From positions 57,516,756 to 57,580,755 of the forward strand of contig CM060731.1 in assembly GCA_030704615.1 (NCBI GenBank): 64,000 bases of DNA. The letters are read 5' to 3'. Both the position numbers and the translations under genes were made by a program. This document shows positions 1-8,211 of this stretch, in pieces. How positions within the stretch are numbered: position 1 is the first letter of the stretch; the number at the start of each line of letters is the position of its first letter. The DNA comes from Takakia lepidozioides (taxonomy: Eukaryota; Streptophyta; Takakiopsida; Takakiales; Takakiaceae). The notes beneath the pieces were generated by a model. The model made no database searches. It saw only the letters and a program-made list of their open reading frames with translations, and was not told where the DNA came from.

Positions 1-1025
1 CTTTCTCATGCGTAGGCCACCGTCGCTCCACTTCATCAGTTTCTTACTTTTGTAAGTCATTGGACGTCCATCTTGCATGAGCACACCCCCAATTGCGAAG
101 TCCGACGCATCTGTATGAATCTCAAATGGACGGTCGAACTCCGGAATTTTCAAGACTGGAGCTTCCGCCATCCGCTGCTTCAACTCGGCAAAAGCTTGGC
201 CACAAAAGGTGTTCCATACCCCTACTTTAGACTTACACAGAAGGTCTGACAGTGGCCCCGCGATCTTGGCGAAATTTCTCACATACTTTCGGTAATAGGA
301 GGTGAGTCCTAGGAAGGATTGCACTCCCGGGACCGATGTCGGAGGCTCCTAATCCAAGATCACCCTCACCTTTCTGTCATCCATTTTAATCCCATCCTGT
401 GTAATCACATGCCTAGGAACTCCACTTTTGTGATCCCGAATTCGCAATTTGAAGCTTTGGCATACAGCTTCCCTTCCCGCAATTTCTGGAACACCCTTTT
501 TAGGTGGTGCTCTTCCTTTGTTTTCGAGTACACCAAGATATCGTCGATGTACACGATCACAAAGTCATCCAACCACTCCTGGAAAAGGCTGTTCATTAGC
601 GTGCTAAAGGTCGCGGGTGCGTTGGTGAGCCCAAAAGGCATCACCAAGAACTCATACGAACCATATCTTGTCCTCCACGCGGTCTTCTCCTCATCTCCTT
701 CCACCACTCGGATTTGATGGTAGCCCGAGCGCAAATCGATCCGGCTGAAATACTTCGCTCCTGCCAACCGATCGAAGAGGTCATCGATCCTTGGCAAAGA
801 GTACCGGTTCTTGATAGTCACATTATTCAGAGCCCTGTAATCGACACACATCCGCAGCGTCCCATCCTTCTTGTCTACGAATAGCACCGGGGCCCCGTAA
901 AGTGACTTAGTCGACCGGATATACCCCTTTGACATTAGATCCTTGAGCTGAGTCTTCAGCTCGACCAACTCTCTGTGGCTCAACCGGTAGGGCGCCTTGG
1001 CAGGCGGCTCCGATCTTGGTATCAC
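1..1025 (-). pseudogene. pol fragment: reverse transcriptase and start of RNase H (element A)
   Basis: An open frame from 1025 to 405 encodes the fingers and palm of a Ty3 reverse transcriptase: [31 protein letters not shown], the [13 protein letters not shown] block, and the catalytic YIDD followed by ILVYSKT. The frame ends at FLGM (about 405). Homology continues in another frame, where an in-frame TAG follows VRVILD near 350, then a FLGLTSYYRKYVRNF block and an RNase H start (HTDASDFAIGGVL) down to base 1. One frameshift and at least one stop therefore separate RT from RNase H. The product would copy element RNA into DNA in the virus-like particle. Confidence 0.85.
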
Positions 1026-1038
1026 CTCAATCTTGTGG

Positions 1039-1650
1039 TCAACTCCTCTTCGCGGTGGGCAAGCCGCTTGGTAAATCCTCCGGCATCACATCTTGGTAGT
1101 TCTCCAAAATTCCCTTGATCCAATCTGGGCTCGACTCCCTATCGCCTTCTCCCTTCACTTGTCTTACGTAAAGCAAAAACTGGGGCTCGTGTGGCTCCTC
1201 CACAGCCCACTCCTTTGCTGACAACAGGTTTATTCGCCCTCCCACTGGGTTGGGCGTTTCCGACACTCGTAAAACTTCGCCACCATTCCCACACGGTAGC
1301 GTGACTATTTTCTTGCGGCCATCTATGACCGCTCCAGATTTGCTCAAAAAGGTCATCCCCAAAATGAGATCCACTCCATCGCAAATAGTGAAGTTCTCAC
1401 GTCTCTCCCAACTCCCCAGCTGAAGGGGAACATCAAACGCCAACCTCGTCGCCAATTGTGGTTCTCCTTTGGCATAATGCACCTCAATAAAGGCCCCCAC
1501 ATCACTTGTCGGGAGCCCCAGCTTTCATGCCGTTGCCGGTGTCATGAAAGAGTGCGACGCTCATGTGTCCACCAACAACGACACGTTAGTTCCAGAAATT
1601 TTCCCACTCACGAACAATAACTAATTCCCTTTACGCAGGGGGCCAGTTTC
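1039..1650 (-). pseudogene. Aspartic protease region (element A), active site interrupted
   Basis: Between gag and RT the minus strand encodes a retropepsin-like segment. The 153-residue open part (1500-1039) has the ILGMTFLSKSGAVID flap-side block and the linker to RT ([18 protein letters not shown]). Upstream, the expected catalytic Asp-Thr-Gly-Ala-Ser motif is recognisable, but its glycine codon reads TGA (plus-strand bases 1561-1563), and another stop lies between it and the open part. The protease would cut the Gag-Pol polyprotein; this copy cannot. It lies between the gag stop (1651) and RT, the usual Ty3 order. Confidence 0.7.
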
Positions 1651-2844
1651 CTAATACAACTCACAAGAGTAGTTGCCTACCTTGCAAGTCTTGACAACCA
1701 CTGCCTCCACCAAACGGCTGATGGTATCTTCAGACAGCTCCATGGTTGCCCAAGTTATGTTCAATTGACGGGGCTTCGCGCACTTCTTAGTCATGTGCCC
1801 AAGCTCCCCGCAATTGAAACACACTCCATCGAAGGTCGCCTTCTGTCCGCCAGAAGCCGCCGCACCTGATTTTTCTTGCGGAGCACCGGGTGCCACTTTG
1901 ACGGTAGAAGGACCTCCCTTCGATTTCCACGTGCCATTGTCGCCACGTGGCCTATCCCACTTCTTTTCCGGTCGAAATGAGTCACCCTCCCACTGGGTCT
2001 TCTTGTGGTTCAGCTCCGTACGGCCTTGTCTTTCGCCCCTAGGGACATCCGAGAAACATTCAGCCCTTTCAATTGCCTCGTTCAAGGTCTTAGGTGGCTT
2101 CTCCTCCAACTTCTGCTTGGCCCATGGGGCCAGTCCCGCCACAAAGTTGAAGACCATTTCTGGTTCCGCCATATCCGCAACTTCGAGCAACAACACATTG
2201 AAAGCCTGAACATATCCCCGAATGTCATCCGTTTGCTTCAAATTCCTCATCTTGTCCCGGGCGAGCCAGCTGGACGTGTTGAGGGGAACAAATTGTCTTT
2301 TTATAAGTTCCTTGAACCCACTCCAGTTCAAGGTTTCCGGGTTTGGACCTTGGTCGTGAAGGCGTTTCTGCCACCAATGTTGGGCATAGCCCCTCAAATA
2401 GGTGGGAGCCACTTCCATCCGATCCTCGTTACTCAACTTGGCCGCCCGGAAGTACTGCTCCAGCTCCAAGAGCCAGGTGTTGAGTGCCTTCCGATTTCGG
2501 ACGCCTTCGAAGGTGTTGGGTTCCTTAGGCTTCACCTTAAACTTTGCCTTAGTGGAAGTGGCATTAGCTACCTTCAACAAGTCTTTTAACGTCCCGCCAA
2601 ACTGCGCAAACAACCCTTCCCAAAAGGCTGCCGGCATGGGAGGCATCTGTTGGTCTGGCGGAGCCTCCGGGAGATCCTCGGGCTCCAACTCCCCAGATTC
2701 CTCCCGTTCTTGAGTGGCCTCGCTTTCAAAAGCATGAATCGCCTCCTCATATTGCCGCTTCGGTGACACGTCGCCCCCATCAGGCTCACCAGGATCATCA
2801 TCTTTCGGGCCGTTCTGCTTTCGCTTTGGCTTGCCCGACCCCAT
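1651..2844 (-). CDS. gag: Gag polyprotein (element A)
   Basis: About 397 residues when started at the ATG at 2844 (MGSGKPKRKQ). The frame is open back to 2898, but that would translate the primer binding site, so the inner ATG is preferred. It has an acidic/proline N-terminal region, a retrotransposon Gag core (LNTWLLELEQYF, YLRGYAQHWW, then KQTDDIRGYVQAFNVLL), a basic Gly-rich stretch, and one CCHC zinc knuckle CFNCGELGHMTKKC that binds element RNA. It forms the cytoplasmic virus-like particle. It is the only intact frame of this element; protease and pol follow downstream in broken frames. Confidence 0.85.
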   Translation of the reverse strand: MGSGKPKRKQNGPKDDDPGEPDGGDVSPKRQYEEAIHAFESEATQEREESGELEPEDLPEAPPDQQMPPMPAAFWEGLFAQFGGTLKDLLKVANATSTKAKFKVKPKEPNTFEGVRNRKALNTWLLELEQYFRAAKLSNEDRMEVAPTYLRGYAQHWWQKRLHDQGPNPETLNWSGFKELIKRQFVPLNTSSWLARDKMRNLKQTDDIRGYVQAFNVLLLEVADMAEPEMVFNFVAGLAPWAKQKLEEKPPKTLNEAIERAECFSDVPRGERQGRTELNHKKTQWEGDSFRPEKKWDRPRGDNGTWKSKGGPSTVKVAPGAPQEKSGAAASGGQKATFDGVCFNCGELGHMTKKCAKPRQLNITWATMELSEDTISRLVEAVVVKTCKVGNYSCELY

Positions 2845-2885
2845 GATGAGGCCGATCTCAAGGACAATTGCGTACTGAACTCTAA

Positions 2886-2897
2886 GCTCTGATACCA
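2886..2897 (-). promoter_or_regulatory. Primer binding site, initiator tRNA-Met type
   Basis: The minus strand reads TGGTATCAGAGC directly inside the LTR edge (LTR terminal CA at 2901-2900, then two bases). This is the standard complement of the 3' end of plant initiator tRNA-Met used to prime minus-strand DNA synthesis by many LTR retrotransposons. It fixes the orientation of the element and the internal LTR boundary. Confidence 0.9.
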
Positions 2898-2899
2898 AG

Positions 2900-3399
2900 T
2901 GTCGCGCACCTCACTTCGGTAAGCTCCCCTTCAAGTCATAGTTACTCGCTTTGATGCGCACGCCTAACTCCCAAACTGGCCGCCGGGCCAACTCGGAGCT
3001 TTGGCTGCTCACCGGGACATAACAGTCCCCCTTTACTCCTCCACAAGACCCTCTCTCAATTTGGGCCTAGTGGAAATTCCCTTTGGTCGATGGCAGTCCG
3101 GAACAGCTCCCCACACCTTGGTCGCTTTCCGGCTCGCACGCTTACTCACTAGTTTTTGGTCACCCACGAGCTTGCACCGTTCTCGGGGTTACTACTCCCT
3201 ATATATACTTCTGTGACTGTCCGCGGGGGTTTCACAAACAACCATGCCATTTTATGGCGAACCACCACGAAAACCCTCGACTCCCGGTGATGAGTCGCGG
3301 TGAGTCTTGGCCCACCCACCACGGTCCCATTGGACCGTGATGAGTCCCAAGACTCCCCACGACTCCCACCACAAGGTCTTCGCCCCCATGGTGAGTCCT
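2900..3399 (-). mobile_element. 5' LTR of element A, truncated at its outer end
   Basis: Starts with TG at 2900 on the plus strand (the CA terminus on the minus strand) next to the primer site. It is replaced at 3400 by a family B LTR before its outer terminus is reached. A TATATATA box at 3200-3207 on the minus strand gives a plausible U3 promoter with R/U5 towards 2900. The distal part holds short degenerate repeats of a gatgagtc/gtgagtc type (3288-3400). Confidence 0.75.
3200..3207 (-). promoter_or_regulatory. TATA box of the element A LTR promoter
   Basis: TATATATA followed by GGGAG on the minus strand, about 300 bases upstream of the primer binding site, inside the LTR and in the transcription direction of the element. 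Position and composition suit an RNA polymerase II promoter; no start site can be verified from sequence. Confidence 0.5.
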
Positions 3400-4500
3400 T
3401 GTCGCGCGGCTTTTACTCACCCATCCCTTCGCTATCCGAGGCGGAAACTCCAAGATAGAAGAGTTGGAAATCTCTAAGTACTCAGCCCGCGCAGAACAAT
3501 CAGTCATGACCTACAGCTAGTGTATCATGGGGGTGTTTCCTATTTGTTTCCTTTTCCGCATTCATCTTAGCTACCTTACCATTGATAATTAAGTATCAGT
3601 TTGCTTCATCAATTTATCGGTTTCCTTAACTCCTCCATTCAATCCACAGCTTCACTCAGATCTCTCTACACAGTGTGATTGTATCGTATAAGTATCAGAT
3701 TATGATTTATCAGGTATCAGGCCGAAGCCATTGTGTCTCTATTCTCCTCTACAATATCCCTACAGCTTTGCATATAACAAGCATCTACTAATCCTCTTTC
3801 CTCCTTCATCGTGCTCACCGACTTCCGCTCCCGTCTCACTCCGAAATCCTCCTTCCCCGAATAATAATCATCCCCTCATCATTCCCCGTTCTTCCCTTTA
3901 TCCTCCTATCCGCGGTTCTAACCGTTTCCCTCTCTAACCGTCGTATGTGAATTATCATGTTCCCTTCACAGGTGTTGTTCCCCACAGTCGTTCCCTGTCC
4001 TACTCTTCGTTCCCTATTATCGTGACAGCTGTGTCAAGCGGTGACTGGCTGTGTTTGGCTGTGTCGGGCTGTGACTGGCTGTGTGGCTGTGCCGGGCTGT
4101 GACTGGCTGTGTGGGCTGTGTGGGCTGTGACGACTGTGACGGGCTGTGTGGGCTGTGACGGCTGTGTGGGTTGTGTGGGCTGTGACGACTGTGACGGGCT
4201 GTGTGGGCTGTGTGGGTTGTGACGACTGTGACGGGCTGTGTGGGCTGTGACGGCTGTGTGGGCTGTGTGGGCTGTGACGACTGTGACGGGCTGTGTGGGC
4301 TGTGTGGGCTGTGACGGCTGTGTGGGCTGTGACGACTGTGACGGGCTGTGTTGGCTGTGTCGGCTGTGTGGGCTATGTAACCCCCCTCTACAGTGCGCTG
4401 CTGTCACCCCTAAGGTTCCTGTTTGTCTCAGTCTGTGCAAAAATTAAGGGTACCCTACAGATCCCGTATAAGTGTCTAAGTCCCCTACAGTCCTCTAACA
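3400..4500 (-). mobile_element. 3' LTR of element B1
   Basis: 1101 bp, plus-strand termini TGTCGCGCGGC and CCTCTAACA (TG...CA). The same sequence recurs at 14690, 16896, 27086 and 39472. It ends next to a polypurine tract, which identifies it as the 3' LTR of a minus-strand element. It contains a variable GGCTGTG minisatellite at about 4022-4375 that accounts for much of the LTR length variation. Confidence 0.92.
4022..4375. repeat. GGCTGTG-based minisatellite within the LTR
   Basis: Degenerate tandem array of GGCTGTG heptamers separated by short variable spacers (CTGTGTGG, CTGTGACGA, CTGTGACGG). Equivalent arrays lie at about 15318-15615, 17536-17760, 27730-28043 and 40102-40392 in the other family B LTRs with different copy numbers. 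Long open frames here (Thr/Val/His-rich on minus, Trp/Cys/Val-rich on plus) follow from the repeat and are not genes. Confidence 0.9.
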
Positions 4501-4503
4501 TTT

Positions 4504-4518
4504 ACCCCTTCCTCCCTC
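4504..4518 (-). promoter_or_regulatory. Polypurine tract of element B1
   Basis: The minus strand reads GAGGGAGGAAGGGGT just before the LTR start TGTTAGAGG. Position and purine run match the plus-strand primer of LTR retrotransposons. Equivalents lie at 18913-18927 and 28168-28183 in the sister elements. Confidence 0.8.
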
Positions 4519-4539
4519 AAAAAGCCGTGTCCTCACGGT

Positions 4540-6648
4540 TTACTGTTTCCGAGTAGCAAACCTTTGTGAGTGAGCACCTTGTTGACGTTGAGAGTTTCGT
4601 GGTGGGCTGTGTGTACGAGCCCGAGGTCTGTCTCTGGTTGATGGAGATGGTTGATCACTACCTGGATAAGTGAGGCCTTCTGGAGGCTGATATCGAGGTA
4701 ATCTTTCCGGCATAGGAGATCCCCTTTGTTTCTTCTCTTCCATCTGAATTGCATAGTCTTCTCCCATGTCAAAAGAATTTTGTGAAGAAACAGTTGTATC
4801 AGAATCCTCATCGCCTCTCAGGTGTTTTAATTTTCGAACTTTTTGTGGAATCATCTGGGGCATACAATGCTGTCCTACCATGTCTGGAAGTTTGCATTTT
4901 ACAACCTGGTGTAACCGTTGAACAGCAAAATTGGTGTAGACACTGAGCTCCTTGTCTGTCCAGATGAGTGGGGTACCAATTACTGGTGCAGCGTGCAAGT
5001 ATTTCCATGCGATATGTCCCTTATAGAAAATGTCATCAAGTCCGAATTTCTGTGTTGACAAATTGTTGCAGGCTGCTTGAAACCATGAACGAATTTGAGA
5101 ATCCTTCTGTATCATAACTTTTGGGTCATATAGGTACATATGAGGTGGCACCGAAGGTAATACCCAATGATCTCCACTGGAGTAACTTTGAAAGCGTGCT
5201 TGCATCTTTTGTTGCTCTATGTGGTAACGTATCAGAAAACAAGCAGCGTAGTATAGCCCGCACCCCATGACAATACTTGCTATCTCCTTGGTCTTGGTAT
5301 AAATGAGTCCATGTACAACCTGGAAAGCAACCAATTCCCTCAACATGGTACCTGCCTCGTGCCAGTATTGTGCAAAGTGATGATCTTCAATATGTCGATT
5401 GTTTGGAAGAACTTTAGTCCTGGTTGCCACTGGCAGCCAAATACGCATGATTTGGTAGTAATGTGCGAATGACTGCGGAGGACTAAATTCTTTCCAAGCC
5501 AAATCCAACATGATGGGAATTTGGTTGAAGGGCATAATCATAGCTCTACTGTACTCCCTGGCAGCTGGAGTTTTAGGTGGGTTAAAAGCTGCATTGCCCC
5601 ATACCTCCGGCTGTGGTGGCTGTGGTGTGGTTGTAGTAACCACAGGTTCAGCTACTGGTACACTGACCTGTTGTGGTGGTGGTGGTACTGGTTCCTGTAC
5701 CATTGGCATCTCCTGCACCTCCTGTGAAGACTGAAAAGCCAGAGTTCTGGCTTGCAAATAAGAAGCCATTAGCTGTTCCTGAGGGATATAGACTCTTTGG
5801 TCGATGTTTGAAGTGAGGTCTTCCACTTGAGTCTGGAGTCCGTCTACATCCTCTTGTAACTCTGCTATCCTACTATAGACATTGTCTATAGTAGTTGTGG
5901 CAATGTTCTGCACCTGCAGTCTGAGCTCATTCATCTCGCTTTGGGTGAGCTTCCGTGGGCTTTTGCCCTCTACTGGCCCTTGTGCTAACCAGACCTGCAT
6001 AAGGCTGTTATCCACCAAGCTGCTTGTGGTTCCCCTGAGAGTTTGCTCTTCTCTTAGCTTGTACAATTCCAACTGCTGTTGTAAAGCCTCCATGCGCTTC
6101 GCCTGTGGCTCAACCAATTGCGCATAGGCAGCAAGTAGATTATTGGCTTCCTTCGAAGCCTTGTTACTGACCGCGATTTCATTTCTATTGGCCACGATGG
6201 TTTGTTGCAACTCCACGATGTATTTCTCTTGCTCAGCTTCCATCTGCCTGTATTGCTTGAAAGTATCTTCATTGCGACAGATTGTATTCTTCATATCGAC
6301 AATGAGCTTCATGTGCTCCACATTCTCTTCTTCTGCCTTCGTACATTTTTCCGCTTGACTGTTTATTTCTTTTGTTGATTGGTCAAGCATAGTTGTAAAT
6401 GTAGCGCATTGTATCGCCATCCTGTTATGCACTGTCTGCAACTCCGTATGTAGTGCATTCAGTTCTTGCAACTTGCTTTCATGCTGCACCTGCGTTTGAT
6501 ATAGCTGTTGCTTATGTGCTTCGTGCAACTGGTCTTGCGCGAGGCCTGCCTCAATCAATTGTTGCTTGGCCAATTGCAAAGCCATTTCTGTATTGGCCAA
6601 GTCCTGCTTCATCTTGAGAGTGACCTCTTCATCGACTTGTTTGCACAT
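4540..6648 (-). CDS. Accessory (env-position) ORF of element B1, coiled-coil and C-terminal part
   Basis: 702 codons open on the minus strand, between the integrase/tail region and the 3' LTR. Residues about 5-200 are Gln/Glu/Lys/Leu-rich with heptad spacing and look like a long coiled coil; 200-340 hold another helical stretch and a Pro/Val/Gln linker. Residues about 370-630 look globular (WKEFSPPQSFAHYYQ, then RHIEDHHFAQYWHEAG). They include a mildly hydrophobic segment IASIVMGCGLYYAACFLI near 453-471 that could be membrane-inserted or buried. The last 70 residues are Arg/Ser/Pro-rich and basic. The ORF's ATG is internal: homology continues upstream through overlapping frames to 8211, so this is the C-terminal half of a roughly 1200-residue accessory product. 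Function unknown; its position matches the env-like ORF of Athila-type elements. A broken copy lies at 28197-30672 and C-terminal remnants at 18942-19486. Confidence 0.75.
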   Translation of the reverse strand: MCKQVDEEVTLKMKQDLANTEMALQLAKQQLIEAGLAQDQLHEAHKQQLYQTQVQHESKLQELNALHTELQTVHNRMAIQCATFTTMLDQSTKEINSQAEKCTKAEEENVEHMKLIVDMKNTICRNEDTFKQYRQMEAEQEKYIVELQQTIVANRNEIAVSNKASKEANNLLAAYAQLVEPQAKRMEALQQQLELYKLREEQTLRGTTSSLVDNSLMQVWLAQGPVEGKSPRKLTQSEMNELRLQVQNIATTTIDNVYSRIAELQEDVDGLQTQVEDLTSNIDQRVYIPQEQLMASYLQARTLAFQSSQEVQEMPMVQEPVPPPPQQVSVPVAEPVVTTTTPQPPQPEVWGNAAFNPPKTPAAREYSRAMIMPFNQIPIMLDLAWKEFSPPQSFAHYYQIMRIWLPVATRTKVLPNNRHIEDHHFAQYWHEAGTMLRELVAFQVVHGLIYTKTKEIASIVMGCGLYYAACFLIRYHIEQQKMQARFQSYSSGDHWVLPSVPPHMYLYDPKVMIQKDSQIRSWFQAACNNLSTQKFGLDDIFYKGHIAWKYLHAAPVIGTPLIWTDKELSVYTNFAVQRLHQVVKCKLPDMVGQHCMPQMIPQKVRKLKHLRGDEDSDTTVSSQNSFDMGEDYAIQMEEKKQRGSPMPERLPRYQPPEGLTYPGSDQPSPSTRDRPRARTHSPPRNSQRQQGAHSQRFATRKQ

Positions 6649-8211
6649 TCAGTGGCAAGTCGAGCCTCAAACTCCTTCCTGAGTTCTTCTTTCAAGGCTG
6701 TCAATTGGGTAATTGGAACATGGGATTTGACATAAGTCCCCAACAAATTAAGTGTCCTGCCTATGGAACTCATCAGCATTGCCTGTTGAGGGTCATCATG
6801 GTGAGGTTGCTGCTGTTCCTCCCGATCTTCAACAGTATGATGTCTCACTAACCATTCAGGCCATTGTCCCACCGGATTTTCTTCCTGAACTACTTCATCT
6901 ATGACTGGTGTTACAGTGTCATGACCTTCCGCCTGTGGTACCTCCAACACAGGTGTGTGCATTATATGCACCTCAGGATTTCCCTTGGGCAACTGTTGCA
7001 CCTCTGGGATTTCTGTCTCCTTACCAGACCAGAATATTCATAGAGAAGGTCCCCTTTCTCTATTTCTGCCACTATCTGCTCTGTAGTTGGAATCTCTATC
7101 CCTTCACTTTCCAAATCAATTATTTCGGGTTGAGCTGCATGGATAACTTGTGACCTTGTGACAAGTCGTTCAAGTGGCTGTGTTGGCTGTGATGCAGAAG
7201 TAACTTCTTCCTCCCTCTCTGAAGGTCCTGCTTCCAGTAATAACATTCTTTTGTGCTGCTGTGCCCCTTCCTGGTCATGAGCTTGGGAAACATTATCATG
7301 CGGAATCCGTGAAGCCAGTGGATCCGCCACTACAGTCTTTCCCCTTCTCTGCCTCTTAGTCTCGGGTTGTGCTGCTAGTCCACCCTCACTGTGTGAAGAG
7401 CCTTGCTCTTCCATTGCAGTTGTTTCTGGCTCAAACACTCCCATTTCCTTCCTTTCTTGTGCATTAAGTATGCCAGAACTAAGGATTATTTGAGCAATGA
7501 TTGGGCCAGACACTATGATAGGAGATTTTGCGGTAGTACCTTGTAATCTTTTCATCTCCTCTACCAGTGCGTTGTACATTATGTCCGCCCATTGTACCTC
7601 TTGTCCCTTCAGCCTTTGAGGATTTCCTCTGTGAAGGATCTGCTCAAATATTGTTGGTTCTGTTTCAGGGCAATCAGAACGTTCAATACTTGGCCTATGT
7701 CTTTTAACCCTGGGTACACAGCTTTGGTACAAGCATAACCCTGAGTTTTAAAGAAACTCCCTTCTTGGAATAAATCCCCTATTTGCAGTCTTTCCCTGTG
7801 TTCCTCCACATACACATGACCTGCTGGCAATCGAAACAATTGCTGGAGGTATAGGGGAGTAATCATTAATTCAACTCCCTTCACCGTTGTTGTTCCTGTC
7901 TTTGGCTCAAAGTTCTGCAAAAATTGTAACATGTACTGTCTATGGTATAGTGTCCAATCCATGCTTTGCAATCCTTCCAATCTCAGCTCCTTCAGTATCT
8001 TTATCGCCTGTGGGGTAGCCATCGTTTGTTTCTGCAGAATTGTGGTGCTCTTCACCCTGATTTCCTCCATTCCTCTCACTCTCTTCATCTTAGACTCACA
8101 GAACTGCTTTGGTTGTAACAACTGCAGGAATGCCTGTAGTGCACAAAGCAGAAACGTATGGTTGCCGCAGAAAGCTATGGGTAATCTCTTGTAAGCCTGC
8201 GGGGCTTGCAA
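6609..8211 (-). pseudogene. Accessory ORF of element B1, N-terminal half, frameshifted
   Basis: Three overlapping minus-strand frames (8211-7609, 7732-6962, 7001-6609) together match one continuous frame of element B3 (30633 upward), so B1 has small indels near 7.6-7.7 and 6.98 kb. The N-terminal part begins around MATPQAIKILKELRLEGLQ, then QYMLQFLQNFEPKTG and VKGVELMITPLYLQQLFRLP. Its size and pattern recall the plant-mobile/putative-plant-transposon domains attached to Ty3 elements; this resemblance is from memory and weak. An acidic, Ser/Gln-rich low-complexity section with RQRRGK (possible nuclear localisation) leads into the coiled coil encoded by the next frame. Confidence 0.7.

Larger units (their letters stand above)
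1..3399 (-). mobile_element. Ty3/gypsy retrotransposon A, 5' part (internal region plus partial 5' LTR)
   Basis: Read on the minus strand the order is partial 5' LTR (3399-2900), primer binding site (2897-2886), gag, protease, reverse transcriptase, RNase H, running off the window at base 1. The gag-pro-RT order with a YIDD reverse transcriptase and an initiator-Met-type primer site fits Ty3/gypsy; the primer type is common in chromoviruses, but no integrase or chromodomain is inside the window to settle the clade. It is unrelated in sequence to the large family B elements that follow. The LTR is cut at 3399/3400 by the start of a family B LTR, and its missing end was not found elsewhere in the window. 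Protease and pol carry stops and frameshifts, so this copy is dead. Confidence 0.85.

Noticed and set aside
2886-2897. Initiator tRNA-Met gene
   Set aside because: Only the 12-base complement of the tRNA 3' end is present, at the LTR edge; it is a primer binding site.
4000-4440. Thr/His/Ser/Gln-rich open frames in the LTRs as genes
   Set aside because: They are translations of the GGCTGTG minisatellite; length and frame change with copy number in every LTR.
4540-6648. Accessory ORF as a true retroviral envelope
   Set aside because: No signal peptide, no clear fusion peptide or strong transmembrane anchor; only the position and one weak hydrophobic stretch fit.
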